Below, piece after piece: positions 7,705 through 16,765 of a DNA stretch of 64,000 nucleotides. Source of the DNA: Flavobacterium potami (GTDB lineage: Bacteria > Bacteroidota > Bacteroidia > Flavobacteriales > Flavobacteriaceae); contig NZ_JAINUY010000004.1 of the NCBI RefSeq assembly GCF_020026915.1, positions 310,001-374,000 on the forward strand. Reading direction: 5' to 3'. A program made the translations under genes and the position numbers. The notes under the pieces were generated by a model. It was given only the letters and a program-made list of their open reading frames with translations, was not told the DNA's origin and did no database searches. Positions within the stretch are counted from its first letter, which is position 1. Every line of letters begins with the position of its first letter.

Positions 7705-10317
7705 TTGAAAAAGAATACTCTTAAATATAGTTTTACTCTCCTTTTTTTATTCTTTTTGATAGCTTGTTCTACCAAAAAAAATACCTTTTTGGCCAGAAGT
7801 TCGCACTCTATTGGAACAAAATATAATATTTTGTACAATGGAGGAATTGGTCTGGACAAAGGTTTACTGGCTATTCAGGCCAATAATGAGGACAATTTTT
7901 GGAAACAGCTGCCAATTGAAAAAATGCAGTTTGACGAAAATTTTTCTGAAGGAGAAAAAGCTAAAAATCCTGATTTTGAAAAAGCAGAAACAAAAGCAAC
8001 GAAAGCGATTCAGAAACATTCCATGAATATTGGAGGAAGAGAAAGAAACTGGCAGATTGACGAAGCATATCTTATGCTAGGAAAAGCACGATATTATGAT
8101 CAGCGTTTTATTCCGGCTATCGAGGCATTCAATTATATTTTGTATAAATATCCTGAAAGCAATAATATTTACACGGCAAAAATATGGCGTGAAAAAACCA
8201 ATATGCGTTTAGGAAACGATGCAATTGCACTTAAAAACATCAAAATTTTACTTAAAAAGACAGATTTAGATAAACAAACTTATGCAGATGCCAATGCTCT
8301 TTTGGCAGAAGCATTTTTGAATATAGAAGAAAAAGACAGTGCAGTTGCTAGATTGAGAATTGCGGAAGAGTTTACAAGAAAAAATGAAGAACGTGCAAGA
8401 TACCGTTTTATTCTCGGGCAAATGTATCAAGCTGAAGGAAAGGTCGACAGTGCTAATTATTTTTATGATGCTGTCATTGATTTAAACAGAAAAGCAGATC
8501 GTAAATACATGATGCATGCTTATGCAAAGAAAGCTCAGATGTATGATTATGATAAAGGAAACGATACGATTTTCTTAAAAATGTACAATAAGTTAGTTGC
8601 AGATCGTGAAAACCGTCCTTATTATGATGTCCTTTTTTACGAGATGGGTAATTTTTATGATAAAAGAAAAGACACTAAAAATGCTCTCGTTTTCTATAAC
8701 AAATCATTAAGAAGAAAATCAAAAGACCCTTATTTAATGGCTTCTGCGTACAGAAACATTGGAAATATGTATTTTAAAAATACAGATTATACAATGGCTG
8801 CAAAATATTATGACAGTACGTTGGTAAAACTGGATCCAAAAACGAGAGAATTCGCATTCATAGAAAAAAACAGAAAAAACCTTGACAACGTAATTAAGTA
8901 CGAAGCCATAGCAAAACGTAACGACAGTATTATTAAGGTATACAATCTGCCAGCAACTGAAAGAAAAATTTACTTTGAAAATTATATTGCAGAACTAAAA
9001 AAGAAAGACGAAGCAAAACGACTTTTAGAAGAAAAGGAAAAAGAGAGATTGGCCAATATTGACCTTAATTCTCGTTCAGAAGTTTCAGGTAATGGAGCTG
9101 TTAATCCGCAATCTCTAGGAAAATCATCAGAACCAGAATTTATTGGTATGCCAGTAGGTGCCAATGATAATGTAAGTACATTTTATTTTTACAATCCAAC
9201 AACAGTTGCTTACGGAAAACTGCAATTCAAGAAAATGTGGGGAACCAGAACTTTGGGTGGTAACTGGAGATTGGCAGGAGTAAAATCTGCTAATGACCAG
9301 GCAATGAATGATACAATTGCAAACAAAGAAATTGCAAATCCGATAAATGATACTGTCGTTGCAGAGAAATATACTGTCGCTTATTATGTAAAGCAACTTC
9401 CAACAACGCAGTCTGCGATGGACAGTATTGGTAAAGAACGTAATTTCTCTTACTATCAATTGGGACTTATATATAAGGAGAAGTTCAAAGAATATAATTT
9501 GGCAAGCGACAAACTAGAGCAATTATTACGCAACAATCCTGAAGAAAAGTTAGTATTGCCGTCGATGTATAATTTGTATAAAATATACCAGATTACAAAT
9601 CCGGCAAAAGCCGAGGCAATAAAAGCCGAAATATCATCAAAATATCCAGATTCAAGATATGCGCAGATTTTAAATAATAAAACAGACGATTCGAGTTCTA
9701 GTCCTGATACAGAATACAAAAAATGGTATAAACTTTTTGAAGAAGAAAAATTTGATGAAGTCTTGGCAAATATTGACAACCTGATTAATCAATATTCTGG
9801 TGATGACATTGTTTCGAAATATGAATTATTAAAAGCCAATACTTTAGGAAAAGTAAATGGTTTAGAAGCCTATAAAAAAGGTCTCGAAAACGTAGCAGAT
9901 AATTACCCAAATAGTGAAGAAGGTAAAAATGCCAGAGAGCTTCTAGAAAAACAAGTTCCTGTTTTAGAAAAACTTGCTTTTACAGATGTTGACAATAAAA
10001 ATTGGAAAATTTTGTATCGAGTTGCCAATACTGATACAAAAACGGTTAAAAAAATTGAAGAAGCAATTAGGGTGTTTTTGTTAGTTGAAAATTTCGAAAG
10101 ATTGACAACATCTTTGGATAAATACAATAAAACAGAAAGTTTTGTAGTTATTCATGGTTTAAAGTCTGAAGCTTATGCAAAAGATATTGCCGGAGTTTTC
10201 AGAGATGATAAAAAATATAAAATTGCAGATCCTGCAATAATTATATCGACAGATAATTATAAAATCGTACAGATCAAAAAGAATCTGGAAGCGTACTTGA
10301 CCCCAAAAGCCCCTTAA
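7705..10317 (+). CDS. sprE: SprE/PorW-type TPR lipoprotein (gliding and type IX secretion)
   Basis: 870 aa outer-membrane-directed lipoprotein. Signal peptide residues 1-20 end in the lipobox LIAC with Cys21. Tetratricopeptide-like helical pairs follow over most of the length. I recognise it as SprE, known in F. johnsoniae to be needed for gliding and for secretion through the type IX system, and called PorW in Porphyromonas. The only start that keeps the signal peptide is a TTG at 7705. Length agrees with the known protein. It is separated from other T9SS genes and sits directly before a bactofilin and the ATP synthase genes. Confidence 0.88.
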   Translation: MKKNTLKYSFTLLFLFFLIACSTKKNTFLARSSHSIGTKYNILYNGGIGLDKGLLAIQANNEDNFWKQLPIEKMQFDENFSEGEKAKNPDFEKAETKATKAIQKHSMNIGGRERNWQIDEAYLMLGKARYYDQRFIPAIEAFNYILYKYPESNNIYTAKIWREKTNMRLGNDAIALKNIKILLKKTDLDKQTYADANALLAEAFLNIEEKDSAVARLRIAEEFTRKNEERARYRFILGQMYQAEGKVDSANYFYDAVIDLNRKADRKYMMHAYAKKAQMYDYDKGNDTIFLKMYNKLVADRENRPYYDVLFYEMGNFYDKRKDTKNALVFYNKSLRRKSKDPYLMASAYRNIGNMYFKNTDYTMAAKYYDSTLVKLDPKTREFAFIEKNRKNLDNVIKYEAIAKRNDSIIKVYNLPATERKIYFENYIAELKKKDEAKRLLEEKEKERLANIDLNSRSEVSGNGAVNPQSLGKSSEPEFIGMPVGANDNVSTFYFYNPTTVAYGKLQFKKMWGTRTLGGNWRLAGVKSANDQAMNDTIANKEIANPINDTVVAEKYTVAYYVKQLPTTQSAMDSIGKERNFSYYQLGLIYKEKFKEYNLASDKLEQLLRNNPEEKLVLPSMYNLYKIYQITNPAKAEAIKAEISSKYPDSRYAQILNNKTDDSSSSPDTEYKKWYKLFEEEKFDEVLANIDNLINQYSGDDIVSKYELLKANTLGKVNGLEAYKKGLENVADNYPNSEEGKNARELLEKQVPVLEKLAFTDVDNKNWKILYRVANTDTKTVKKIEEAIRVFLLVENFERLTTSLDKYNKTESFVVIHGLKSEAYAKDIAGVFRDDKKYKIADPAIIISTDNYKIVQIKKNLEAYLTPKAP

Positions 10318-10329
10318 CACTTAACCGCC

Positions 10330-10731
10330 ATGTTTGAAAAAGTAAAAAAAAACGGAACTGAACAATTAGGAAAAACGAATAGAATTGTAGAAGGAACATC
10401 AATAATAGGAGACATTGTCTCAAAAGCCGATTTTAGACTAGACGGCGAATTGATTGGAAATTTTACTTCTCAAGGTAAAATCGTAATTGGCGCCAAAGGA
10501 TCTGTTAAGGGCGAAATAATCTGTAACAATGCTGATATTGAAGGAGAATTTCATGGAAAAATTAAAGTTCTGGAAATCCTTAATATCAAATCGACAGCTC
10601 AAATTCATGGAGAAGTTGCAGTTGGCAAATTATCAATAGAACCAGGAGCCGACTTTACAGCAACCTGCACTATGCTAGCACATTCAAATCAGGTAATCAT
10701 GTTAGAAGATGGAAAAGGAACCGAAGAATAG
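10330..10731 (+). CDS. Bactofilin
   Basis: 133 aa polymer-forming cytoskeletal protein. The centre is the right-handed beta-helix of short repeats typical of the family (GDIVSKADFRLDGELIGN, then KGSVKGEIICNNADIEGEF). An N-terminal tail carries FEKVKKNG. It lies 12 bases after sprE and overlaps the start of atpZ by 23 bases, so it probably belongs to the same transcript. Bactofilins scaffold envelope and cell-shape proteins. A link to SprE is suggested only by position. Confidence 0.9.
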   Translation: MFEKVKKNGTEQLGKTNRIVEGTSIIGDIVSKADFRLDGELIGNFTSQGKIVIGAKGSVKGEIICNNADIEGEFHGKIKVLEILNIKSTAQIHGEVAVGKLSIEPGADFTATCTMLAHSNQVIMLEDGKGTEE

Positions 10732-10936
10732 TAGAAGAAATAAATGGCTGGCATTTATTAATATTCCCTTTCAAATGGGAGTAATTATTTTTCTGTTTTC
10801 TTATTTAGGAACTTGGCTTGATGAAAATCATCCAAGTCCTAAAGTTTATTATAATACCATTTTTGTGCTCCTTGGTGTTGGACTTGCCTTGTACAATGTA
10901 ATCAGGCAGGTAAATGATATTAACAAAACAAAGTAG
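10709..10936 (+). CDS. atpZ: AtpZ/AtpI family ATP synthase accessory protein
   Basis: 75 aa with two membrane helices (around 13-33 and 48-66) joined by a loop containing TWLDENHPSPK. This is the layout of the AtpZ/AtpI family, thought to help c-ring assembly or magnesium/calcium supply for the ATP synthase. Its start lies within the last codons of the bactofilin gene, and it precedes atpB by one gene, as often seen in Bacteroidota. Confidence 0.8.
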   Translation: MEKEPKNSRRNKWLAFINIPFQMGVIIFLFSYLGTWLDENHPSPKVYYNTIFVLLGVGLALYNVIRQVNDINKTK

Positions 10937-10994
10937 ATTGTAAGTAAAAATAGCTTGAGATAAAAGTTGCATCTTTGCACCAAAATTATTTCAA

Positions 10995-11387
10995 ATGCTT
11001 TCAAAAAATTACAAACCAGTATTTTATTTATTTTGTGTTGCTTTAGTAACCTATATTCTTCATAAAGCAATTTTCTTTTTTTTCGAAATCAATATTCAAA
11101 ACTTCCATTATAGTTTTGAAATACTTTATTTATTCTTCTTCGGAATTTCGGCTTTATTATACCTTATATTATTAGTAGTAAAAAAGAAGAATTTTGAAAT
11201 CGTCGGAATGGCATTTTTATTTGGAACTTTTACACAAATGTTATTGGCATATTTAGTTTTACAGCCAATCTTAAAAAGTGAAAAAGGAGAAACTAGTGTT
11301 GAGAAAATTAGTTTTTTTATAACATTTGTGCTGTTTTTGTTATTTCAGACGCTTTTAACTGTCCGATTATTAAATGAAAAGCGTTAA
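10995..11387 (+). CDS. Small membrane protein in the atp region (DUF6168-like)
   Basis: 130 aa with four predicted membrane helices and a basic C-terminus. It has the size and place of the AtpI-like helper that precedes atpB in many operons. Sequence similarity to AtpI is not obvious to me and it may be the DUF6168 family. A near-consensus -7 box (CATCTTTG, 10970-10977) precedes it. Function unknown; a role in ATP synthase assembly is inferred from position. Confidence 0.65.
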   Translation: MLSKNYKPVFYLFCVALVTYILHKAIFFFFEINIQNFHYSFEILYLFFFGISALLYLILLVVKKKNFEIVGMAFLFGTFTQMLLAYLVLQPILKSEKGETSVEKISFFITFVLFLLFQTLLTVRLLNEKR

Positions 11388-11455
11388 AATAACAATTCTT
11401 TAAAACAAGGTTTAAAAATAATTTTTCATATCCTTTTGAATATTAATAAAAAATG

Positions 11456-11463
11456 TACCTTTG
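11456..11463 (+). promoter_or_regulatory. -7 box TACCTTTG of the ATP synthase operon
   Basis: This is a TAnnTTTG match with an upstream TTTTG at 11434-11438 about 17 bases before it. It lies inside the longest possible atpB frame (TTG at 11436), which shows that translation must begin at the ATG at 11505. It is probably the main promoter of atpB-E-F-H-A-G. Confidence 0.6.
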
Positions 11464-11504
11464 CACCAAATTTTAGAAACGTAAAAAATAAGATTTTCCA
11501 AGAT

Positions 11505-12683
11505 ATGGTGATTTCAAACAAACCACTCAGCTTTATTCTAGCAGCTTTTGTAGCTTCTCTACCAATTATGGGTTTTGCAAACTCAGAGAATGATTCAACG
11601 CATGTACAAACAGAAACAGCTCACGAAGAGAAAGTAATTTCACATGATGCTCCTGCGGAAGGAGAGCACGCAGCTCTTGATCCAAAAGCAAAAGTGGATG
11701 CTTTTATTGATCACCACTTACAAGATTCTCACGATTTTGTTTTCTTTCAAGATGAGAAAGAAAATAAAAGTTATGGTTTTTCATTGCCAGTTATATTAAT
11801 TGATGGAGGATTGAAAATTTTCTCTTCTTCAAAATTACACCACGGTGAAGCTGTTGCAGAAGTTGATGGAAACTTTTACAAATTAGTTCACGGTAAAATT
11901 TACAAAACAGATGCAGCTGGAACAATTAACTTTAATGAGCACGGACATCCAGAAAACGAAAAACCATTAGATTTTTCTATTACAAAAAATGTTGTTTCAA
12001 TGCTTTTTGTTGCAGTATTATTATTCTTAATGTTTACTGGTTTAGCAAAATCATACAAAAAAGGACCAATCCCAACTGGATTCGGTAGAGTTTTAGAACC
12101 ACTTATCATTTTCATCAGAGATGAAATTGCTGTTCCTAATATTGGAGAGAAAAAATACCGTAAATACATGGGATACCTATTAACTGTATTTTTCTTCGTA
12201 TGGTTGTTAAACTTATTAGGAATGACTCCACTAGGAATTAACGTTACAGGAAATATTGCTATCACAGTTTGTTTAGCAGCATTTACTTTCTTAATCACAC
12301 AATTTAGTGCAAATAAAGATTATTGGGGTCACATTTTCTGGATGCCAGGAGTGCCTGTTCCAATGAAAATTATTTTAGCTCCAATTGAAATTTTAGGAAC
12401 ACTAACAAAACCATTCGCATTATTAATTCGTTTGTACGCAAACATTACTGCAGGTCACGTAGTAATTATGAGTTTGATCGCAATGATTTTTGTTGGAAAA
12501 AATTTAGCAGCAGATTTGCCAATCTCATTAGGATTGACATTGTTTATCTCTGTAATTGAAGTTTTAGTTGCATTCTTACAAGCGTTTATCTTTACAATGT
12601 TATCATCATTGTTTATTGGTATGGCAGTTCAAGATCACCACCATGATGATCACGGACACGAAGAAGAAAATGCAATCATTTAA
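11505..12683 (+). CDS. atpB: ATP synthase F0 subunit a
   Basis: 392 aa stator subunit forming the proton half-channels. The C-terminal half carries the family helices, with the essential Arg in ALLIRLYANITAGHVV and the later IEVLVAFLQAFIFTMLS. The N-terminus is a signal peptide (about residues 1-25, ending ASLPIMGFA) followed by an acidic, His-containing periplasmic domain, an extension usual in Bacteroidota. The C-terminus is His/Asp rich (DHHHDDHGHEEE). The start at 11505 is set by the promoter box at 11456-11463. Confidence 0.95.
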   Translation: MVISNKPLSFILAAFVASLPIMGFANSENDSTHVQTETAHEEKVISHDAPAEGEHAALDPKAKVDAFIDHHLQDSHDFVFFQDEKENKSYGFSLPVILIDGGLKIFSSSKLHHGEAVAEVDGNFYKLVHGKIYKTDAAGTINFNEHGHPENEKPLDFSITKNVVSMLFVAVLLFLMFTGLAKSYKKGPIPTGFGRVLEPLIIFIRDEIAVPNIGEKKYRKYMGYLLTVFFFVWLLNLLGMTPLGINVTGNIAITVCLAAFTFLITQFSANKDYWGHIFWMPGVPVPMKIILAPIEILGTLTKPFALLIRLYANITAGHVVIMSLIAMIFVGKNLAADLPISLGLTLFISVIEVLVAFLQAFIFTMLSSLFIGMAVQDHHHDDHGHEEENAII

Positions 12684-12715
12684 TTAGAAGTTTAATTTTA
12701 TATATATAAATACTT

Positions 12716-12913
12716 ATGGGAACAATTCCAACTTTAGTAGGTGCTGGTTTAGTAGTAATCGGTGCAGGTTTAGGTTTAGGTAAAATCGGTGGATCTGCTA
12801 TGGACGCTATTGCTCGTCAGCCAGAAGCTGCTGGTAAAATCCAAACTGCGATGATTATTATCGCTGCTTTATTAGAAGGTTTAGCATTCGCTGCTTTAAT
12901 CTTAGGAAAATAA
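12716..12913 (+). CDS. atpE: ATP synthase F0 subunit c
   Basis: 65 aa hairpin of two membrane helices that forms the rotor ring. The first helix is glycine rich (GAGLVVIGAGLGLGKIG), the polar loop is ARQPE, and the ion-binding carboxylate is the Glu in AALLEGLAF. It is short for the family, with almost no N-terminal extension. A strong hairpin follows directly in the spacer. Confidence 0.96.
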   Translation: MGTIPTLVGAGLVVIGAGLGLGKIGGSAMDAIARQPEAAGKIQTAMIIIAALLEGLAFAALILGK

Positions 12914-12925
12914 TAAAGAAAAAAA

Positions 12926-12962
12926 TAACAACATCTTTAACGGTTGGTTAAAGGTGTTGTTA
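12926..12962 (+). repeat. 16-bp RNA hairpin between atpE and atpF
   Basis: Arms 12926-12941 and 12947-12962 pair over 16 bp with a single G-U and a 5-base loop. There is no proper T run after it, so it is not a clear terminator. It may be a stabilising or processing element that protects the upstream atpE message, since many more c subunits than b subunits are needed. Confidence 0.75.
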
Positions 12963-13003
12963 CTTTAAAAAAAGAAATTAAATATTTAATATAGTTATAT
13001 AAA

Positions 13004-13504
13004 ATGGATAAGTTAATTAACGATTTTTCATTCGGTTTATTCTTTTGGCAAGCTTTAATCTTGTTAGTATTAATTTTGCTTTTAGTAAAATTTGCATGGA
13101 AACCAATTATGGATTCTATTACTGCAAGAGAAGAAGGTATCAAAAATGCATTGCTTTCTGCTGAAAATGCAAAAAGAGAAATGGAAAATTTACAAGCTGA
13201 CAATCAAAGAATTTTGAATGAAGCTCGTGCAGAACGTGACGCGATGTTGAAAGAAGCTCGTGAAATGAAAGAGAAAATGATTGCTGATTCTAAAAACGAA
13301 GCGCAAGAAGCAGGTCAAAAAATGATCGAGCAAGCAAAAGCGGCTATCGAAAGCGAGAAAAACGCTGCTATGGCTGAAGTAAAAGCTCAAGTTTCTACTT
13401 TATCATTAAGTATCGCTGAAAAATTATTGAAAGAAGAATTATCTAACAAAGAATCTCAAACTAAATTAGTTGAGAAAATGTTAGGTGACGTAAAGTTAAA
13501 CTAA
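13004..13504 (+). CDS. atpF: ATP synthase F0 subunit b
   Basis: 166 aa peripheral stalk. One N-terminal membrane helix (about 8-29) is followed by a long, charged, alanine-rich coiled coil (EAREMKEKMIADSKNEAQEA and onward) that reaches F1. Length is typical. It begins 90 bases after atpE, with a hairpin between, and ends 4 bases before atpH. Confidence 0.95.
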   Translation: MDKLINDFSFGLFFWQALILLVLILLLVKFAWKPIMDSITAREEGIKNALLSAENAKREMENLQADNQRILNEARAERDAMLKEAREMKEKMIADSKNEAQEAGQKMIEQAKAAIESEKNAAMAEVKAQVSTLSLSIAEKLLKEELSNKESQTKLVEKMLGDVKLN

Positions 13505-13508
13505 GATT

Positions 13509-14042
13509 ATGGCAAGTACAAGAGCAGCGATTCGTTATGCAAAAGCAATTCTAGACTTAGCAAACTCTAAAGGTGTTGCCGAAGCTGTAAATAACGATAT
13601 GAAATCAATTGCAAATGCAATTGAAACAAATTCAGAATTAAGTACTTTTATTGAAAATCCAACTACAAAAGTTGAAGTTAAAGAAAGTGCTCTTCTAGAA
13701 GTTTTCGCAGATGTAAATGGAGTTACTAAAGGATTATTTCATTTATTATTCGAAAACAAAAGATTTGAAATTCTAAAAGCAATTGCATTAGAATACAATA
13801 AATTATTTGATGAAAATAATGGTGTTGAAGTAGCAAGAGTTACTACTGCAATTCCAATGGATGCCGCTTTAGAAGCTAAAGTTTTAGCAAAAGTTGCAAC
13901 TTTATCAGATAAAAAAATTACAATTGAAAATATAGTAGATCCTTCAATTATTGGTGGATTTATTTTGAGAATAGGTGACAAGCAATACAATGCTTCTGTT
14001 GCAAACAGATTACAAGTATTAAAAAGAGAGTTAAGTAATTAG
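13509..14042 (+). CDS. atpH: ATP synthase F1 subunit delta
   Basis: 177 aa OSCP/delta protein that links the peripheral stalk to the alpha-beta hexamer. The helical N-terminal domain opens with TRAAIRYAKAILDLA. The C-terminal signature IVDPSIIGGFILRIGD is intact. The gene is in the normal operon order, 4 bases after atpF. Confidence 0.95.
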   Translation: MASTRAAIRYAKAILDLANSKGVAEAVNNDMKSIANAIETNSELSTFIENPTTKVEVKESALLEVFADVNGVTKGLFHLLFENKRFEILKAIALEYNKLFDENNGVEVARVTTAIPMDAALEAKVLAKVATLSDKKITIENIVDPSIIGGFILRIGDKQYNASVANRLQVLKRELSN

Positions 14043-14081
14043 TTTTTATAACACAATAAAGTGTCTAAATTATAAATTAAG

Positions 14082-15659
14082 ATGGCGGAAATCAAACCTG
14101 CTGAAATTTCAGCAATATTAAGAAAGCAAGTAGAAGGTTTTGAATCTGGTGCTACGCTAGAGGAAGTAGGAACAGTACTTCAAGTTGGAGACGGTATTGC
14201 TCGTGTTTACGGGCTATCTAATGTACAATATGGAGAGTTAGTAGAATTTGATAACGGTATGGAAGGTATCGTATTGAATCTTGAAGAAGATAATGTTGGA
14301 GTTGTACTTTTAGGACCATCAACTGGACTTAAAGAAGGATCTACTGCAAAAAGAACTCAACGTATTGCTTCTCTTAAAGTAGGTGAGCAAATGGTAGGAC
14401 GTGTTGTTAACACTCTTGGTTTTCCAATTGATGGAAAAGGACCAATCGGTGGAGATTTATACGAAATGCCTTTGGAAAGAAAAGCACCTGGTGTTATCTT
14501 CCGTCAGCCAGTAACTGAGCCATTACAAACAGGAGTAAAAGCAGTAGATGCTATGATCCCAGTTGGTCGTGGACAACGTGAGCTTGTAATCGGTGACCGT
14601 CAAACAGGTAAATCAACTGTTTGTATCGATACAATCTTAAATCAAAAAGAATTTTACGATGCAGGAAAACCTGTATTCTGTATATATGTTGCAATTGGAC
14701 AAAAAGCTTCAACTGTAGCAGGAATCGCTAAAATGTTAGAAGAAAAAGGAGCAATGGCTTATACAGTTATCGTTGCTGCTAATGCTTCTGATCCAGCTCC
14801 AATGCAAGTTTACGCTCCATTCGCTGGTGCTGCTATTGGAGAGTACTTTAGAGATTCTGGTCGTCCAGCTCTTATCGTTTATGATGATTTATCTAAACAA
14901 GCTGTTGCTTACCGTGAGGTTTCTCTTTTATTAAGAAGACCACCGGGACGTGAGGCTTACCCTGGAGACGTTTTCTACTTACACTCTCGTTTATTAGAGC
15001 GTGCTTGTAAAGTAATCGCTGATGATGGTATCGCTAAAAACATGAACGATTTACCAGATTCTATCAAATCTATCGTAAAAGGTGGTGGTTCATTAACTGC
15101 ATTGCCAATTATCGAAACTCAAGCTGGTGACGTTTCTGCATATATCCCAACAAACGTAATCTCTATTACAGATGGTCAGATTTTCCTTGATGGAGATTTG
15201 TTCAACTCTGGGGTTCGTCCTGCAATTAACGTAGGTATCTCTGTATCTCGTGTTGGAGGTAATGCTCAAATTAAATCTATGAAGAAAGTTTCTGGAACTT
15301 TAAAATTAGACCAAGCTCAATTCCGTGAATTAGAAGCTTTTGCTAAATTTGGTTCTGACTTAGATTCTGTTACTTTAAACGTAATTGAAAAAGGTAAAAG
15401 AAACGTTGAAATCTTGAAACAAGGATTAAACGATCCTTATACAGTTGAAAACCAAGTAGCTATTATCTACGCTGGTTCTAAAAACTTATTAAGAAACGTT
15501 CCTGTAAATAAAGTAAAAGAATTTGAAGCTGATTTCTTAGCTTACTTAAACAGTAAACATAAAGATACGCTTAACGCGTTGAAAGCTGGTAAATTAGATG
15601 ACGCTATTACAGATGTTATCGAAAAAGCAGCAAAAGAAATCTCAGCAAAATATAACTAA
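14082..15659 (+). CDS. atpA: ATP synthase F1 subunit alpha
   Basis: 525 aa non-catalytic nucleotide-binding subunit. The Walker A loop GDRQTGKST is near residue 170, the segment [20 protein letters not shown] follows, and the arginine finger region [19 protein letters not shown] is near 375. It is full length with dense use of frequent codons, as expected for a highly expressed gene. A hairpin follows at 15674-15720. Confidence 0.97.
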   Translation: MAEIKPAEISAILRKQVEGFESGATLEEVGTVLQVGDGIARVYGLSNVQYGELVEFDNGMEGIVLNLEEDNVGVVLLGPSTGLKEGSTAKRTQRIASLKVGEQMVGRVVNTLGFPIDGKGPIGGDLYEMPLERKAPGVIFRQPVTEPLQTGVKAVDAMIPVGRGQRELVIGDRQTGKSTVCIDTILNQKEFYDAGKPVFCIYVAIGQKASTVAGIAKMLEEKGAMAYTVIVAANASDPAPMQVYAPFAGAAIGEYFRDSGRPALIVYDDLSKQAVAYREVSLLLRRPPGREAYPGDVFYLHSRLLERACKVIADDGIAKNMNDLPDSIKSIVKGGGSLTALPIIETQAGDVSAYIPTNVISITDGQIFLDGDLFNSGVRPAINVGISVSRVGGNAQIKSMKKVSGTLKLDQAQFRELEAFAKFGSDLDSVTLNVIEKGKRNVEILKQGLNDPYTVENQVAIIYAGSKNLLRNVPVNKVKEFEADFLAYLNSKHKDTLNALKAGKLDDAITDVIEKAAKEISAKYN

Positions 15660-15673
15660 TTAGATAATTAGTA

Positions 15674-15720
15674 AATTAGATAATTAGATAATGTTACATC
15701 ATTATTCTAATTGTCTAATT
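15674..15720 (+). repeat. RNA hairpin between atpA and atpG
   Basis: Arms 15674-15693 and 15700-15720 pair over about 20 bp with one G-U and one bulged base around a 6-base loop. The spacer is built from the motif AATTAGA(T/C)AATTAGA. Part of it (15721-15744, read on the minus strand) resembles the spacer at 6871-6899. No T run follows, so read-through into atpG is expected. Confidence 0.65.
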
Positions 15721-15749
15721 TGCAAATTGTCACATTTTCTAATTAATAG

Positions 15750-16610
15750 ATGGCAAATTTAAAGGAAATCCGTAATAGAATTACTTCCGTTTCATCGACG
15801 ATGCAAATTACATCGGCTATGAAAATGGTTTCTGCTGCAAAGCTGAAGAAAGCACAAGATGCAATCACTGCAATGCGTCCTTATGCCGAGAAATTAACGG
15901 AGTTATTGCAAGATCTTTCTGCAACACTTGAAGGTGAAGTAGGAGGTGATTACACTACACAACGTGAAGTAAAAAAAGTATTGTTAGTAGCTATAACTTC
16001 AAACAGAGGTTTATGTGGTGCTTTCAATTCAAATATTATTAAAGAGATTAAAAACCGTACAGACTTTTACGCTGGAAAGCAAGTTGATATTTTTGCTATT
16101 GGTAAAAAAGGAAATGATGCTTTAAGCAAATCGCATAAAGTTCACGGTCATCATAATGCAATTTTTGATCATTTAACTTTTGAAAATGTTGCTGGAATTG
16201 CAGATAATTTGACTGAGAAATTTTTATCTGGAGAATACGATAGAATTGAGTTAGTTTACAATCAGTTTAAAAATGCTGCAACTCAAATTGTTCAGGTAGA
16301 ACAGTTTTTACCGTTAGCACCTATTAAATCTGATGCAAAAGCTTCTACTGGAGATTACATTTTTGAACCAGGAAAAGAAGAAATTGTTTTGACTTTAATT
16401 CCGAAGTCTTTAAAAACACAATTGTACAAAGGAATTCGTGATTCATTTGCTTCTGAGCACGGAGCACGTATGACTGCAATGCACAAAGCAACAGATAATG
16501 CTACTGAATTAAGAAACCAATTGAAACTTACTTACAATAAAGCACGTCAAGCTGCTATTACAAGTGAGATTTTAGAAATCGTTGGTGGAGCAGAAGCTTT
16601 AAATGGATAA
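15750..16610 (+). CDS. atpG: ATP synthase F1 subunit gamma
   Basis: 286 aa central rotor shaft. The N-terminal coiled coil (LKEIRNRITSVSSTMQITSA, then MKMVSAAKLKKAQ) and the C-terminal helix ending YNKARQAAITSEILEIVGGA are the conserved ends of the family. It closes this operon; atpD and atpC are not in the window. Confidence 0.96.
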   Translation: MANLKEIRNRITSVSSTMQITSAMKMVSAAKLKKAQDAITAMRPYAEKLTELLQDLSATLEGEVGGDYTTQREVKKVLLVAITSNRGLCGAFNSNIIKEIKNRTDFYAGKQVDIFAIGKKGNDALSKSHKVHGHHNAIFDHLTFENVAGIADNLTEKFLSGEYDRIELVYNQFKNAATQIVQVEQFLPLAPIKSDAKASTGDYIFEPGKEEIVLTLIPKSLKTQLYKGIRDSFASEHGARMTAMHKATDNATELRNQLKLTYNKARQAAITSEILEIVGGAEALNG

Positions 16611-16631
16611 TTTATCCATAATATATAAAAG

Positions 16632-16660
16632 AAAAGCCAGCATTAGCTGGCTTTTTCTTT
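16632..16660 (+). terminator. Rho-independent terminator of the ATP synthase operon
   Basis: A perfect 10-bp stem AAAAGCCAGC/GCTGGCTTTT with a 4-base loop (16632-16655), followed by T-rich sequence. It lies 21 bases after atpG. Confidence 0.92.
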
Positions 16661-16689
16661 ATTCTGGAAGTTTTCTTTTTTAAAAATAA

Positions 16690-16752
16690 TTTTATAAAAT
16701 GGTGATTCTCAAATTATTAAAAAATTTGAGAATCACTACCATTTTATAAAAA
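16690..16752. repeat. Long imperfect palindrome downstream of the atp operon
   Basis: Arms 16690-16715 and 16723-16752 pair over about 26 bp with a 2-base bulge and a 7-base loop. It lies in the 574-base non-coding stretch 16611-17184, after the operon terminator. It has no T tail. It may be a small dispersed repeat or a structured RNA. Confidence 0.75.
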
Positions 16753-16765
16753 TAGACAGATAACT

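Noticed and set aside
8982..10127. Several minus-strand frames within sprE
   Set aside because: All lie antisense to the clear SprE frame, have low-complexity Ser/Phe-rich translations typical of shadows, and have no start context.
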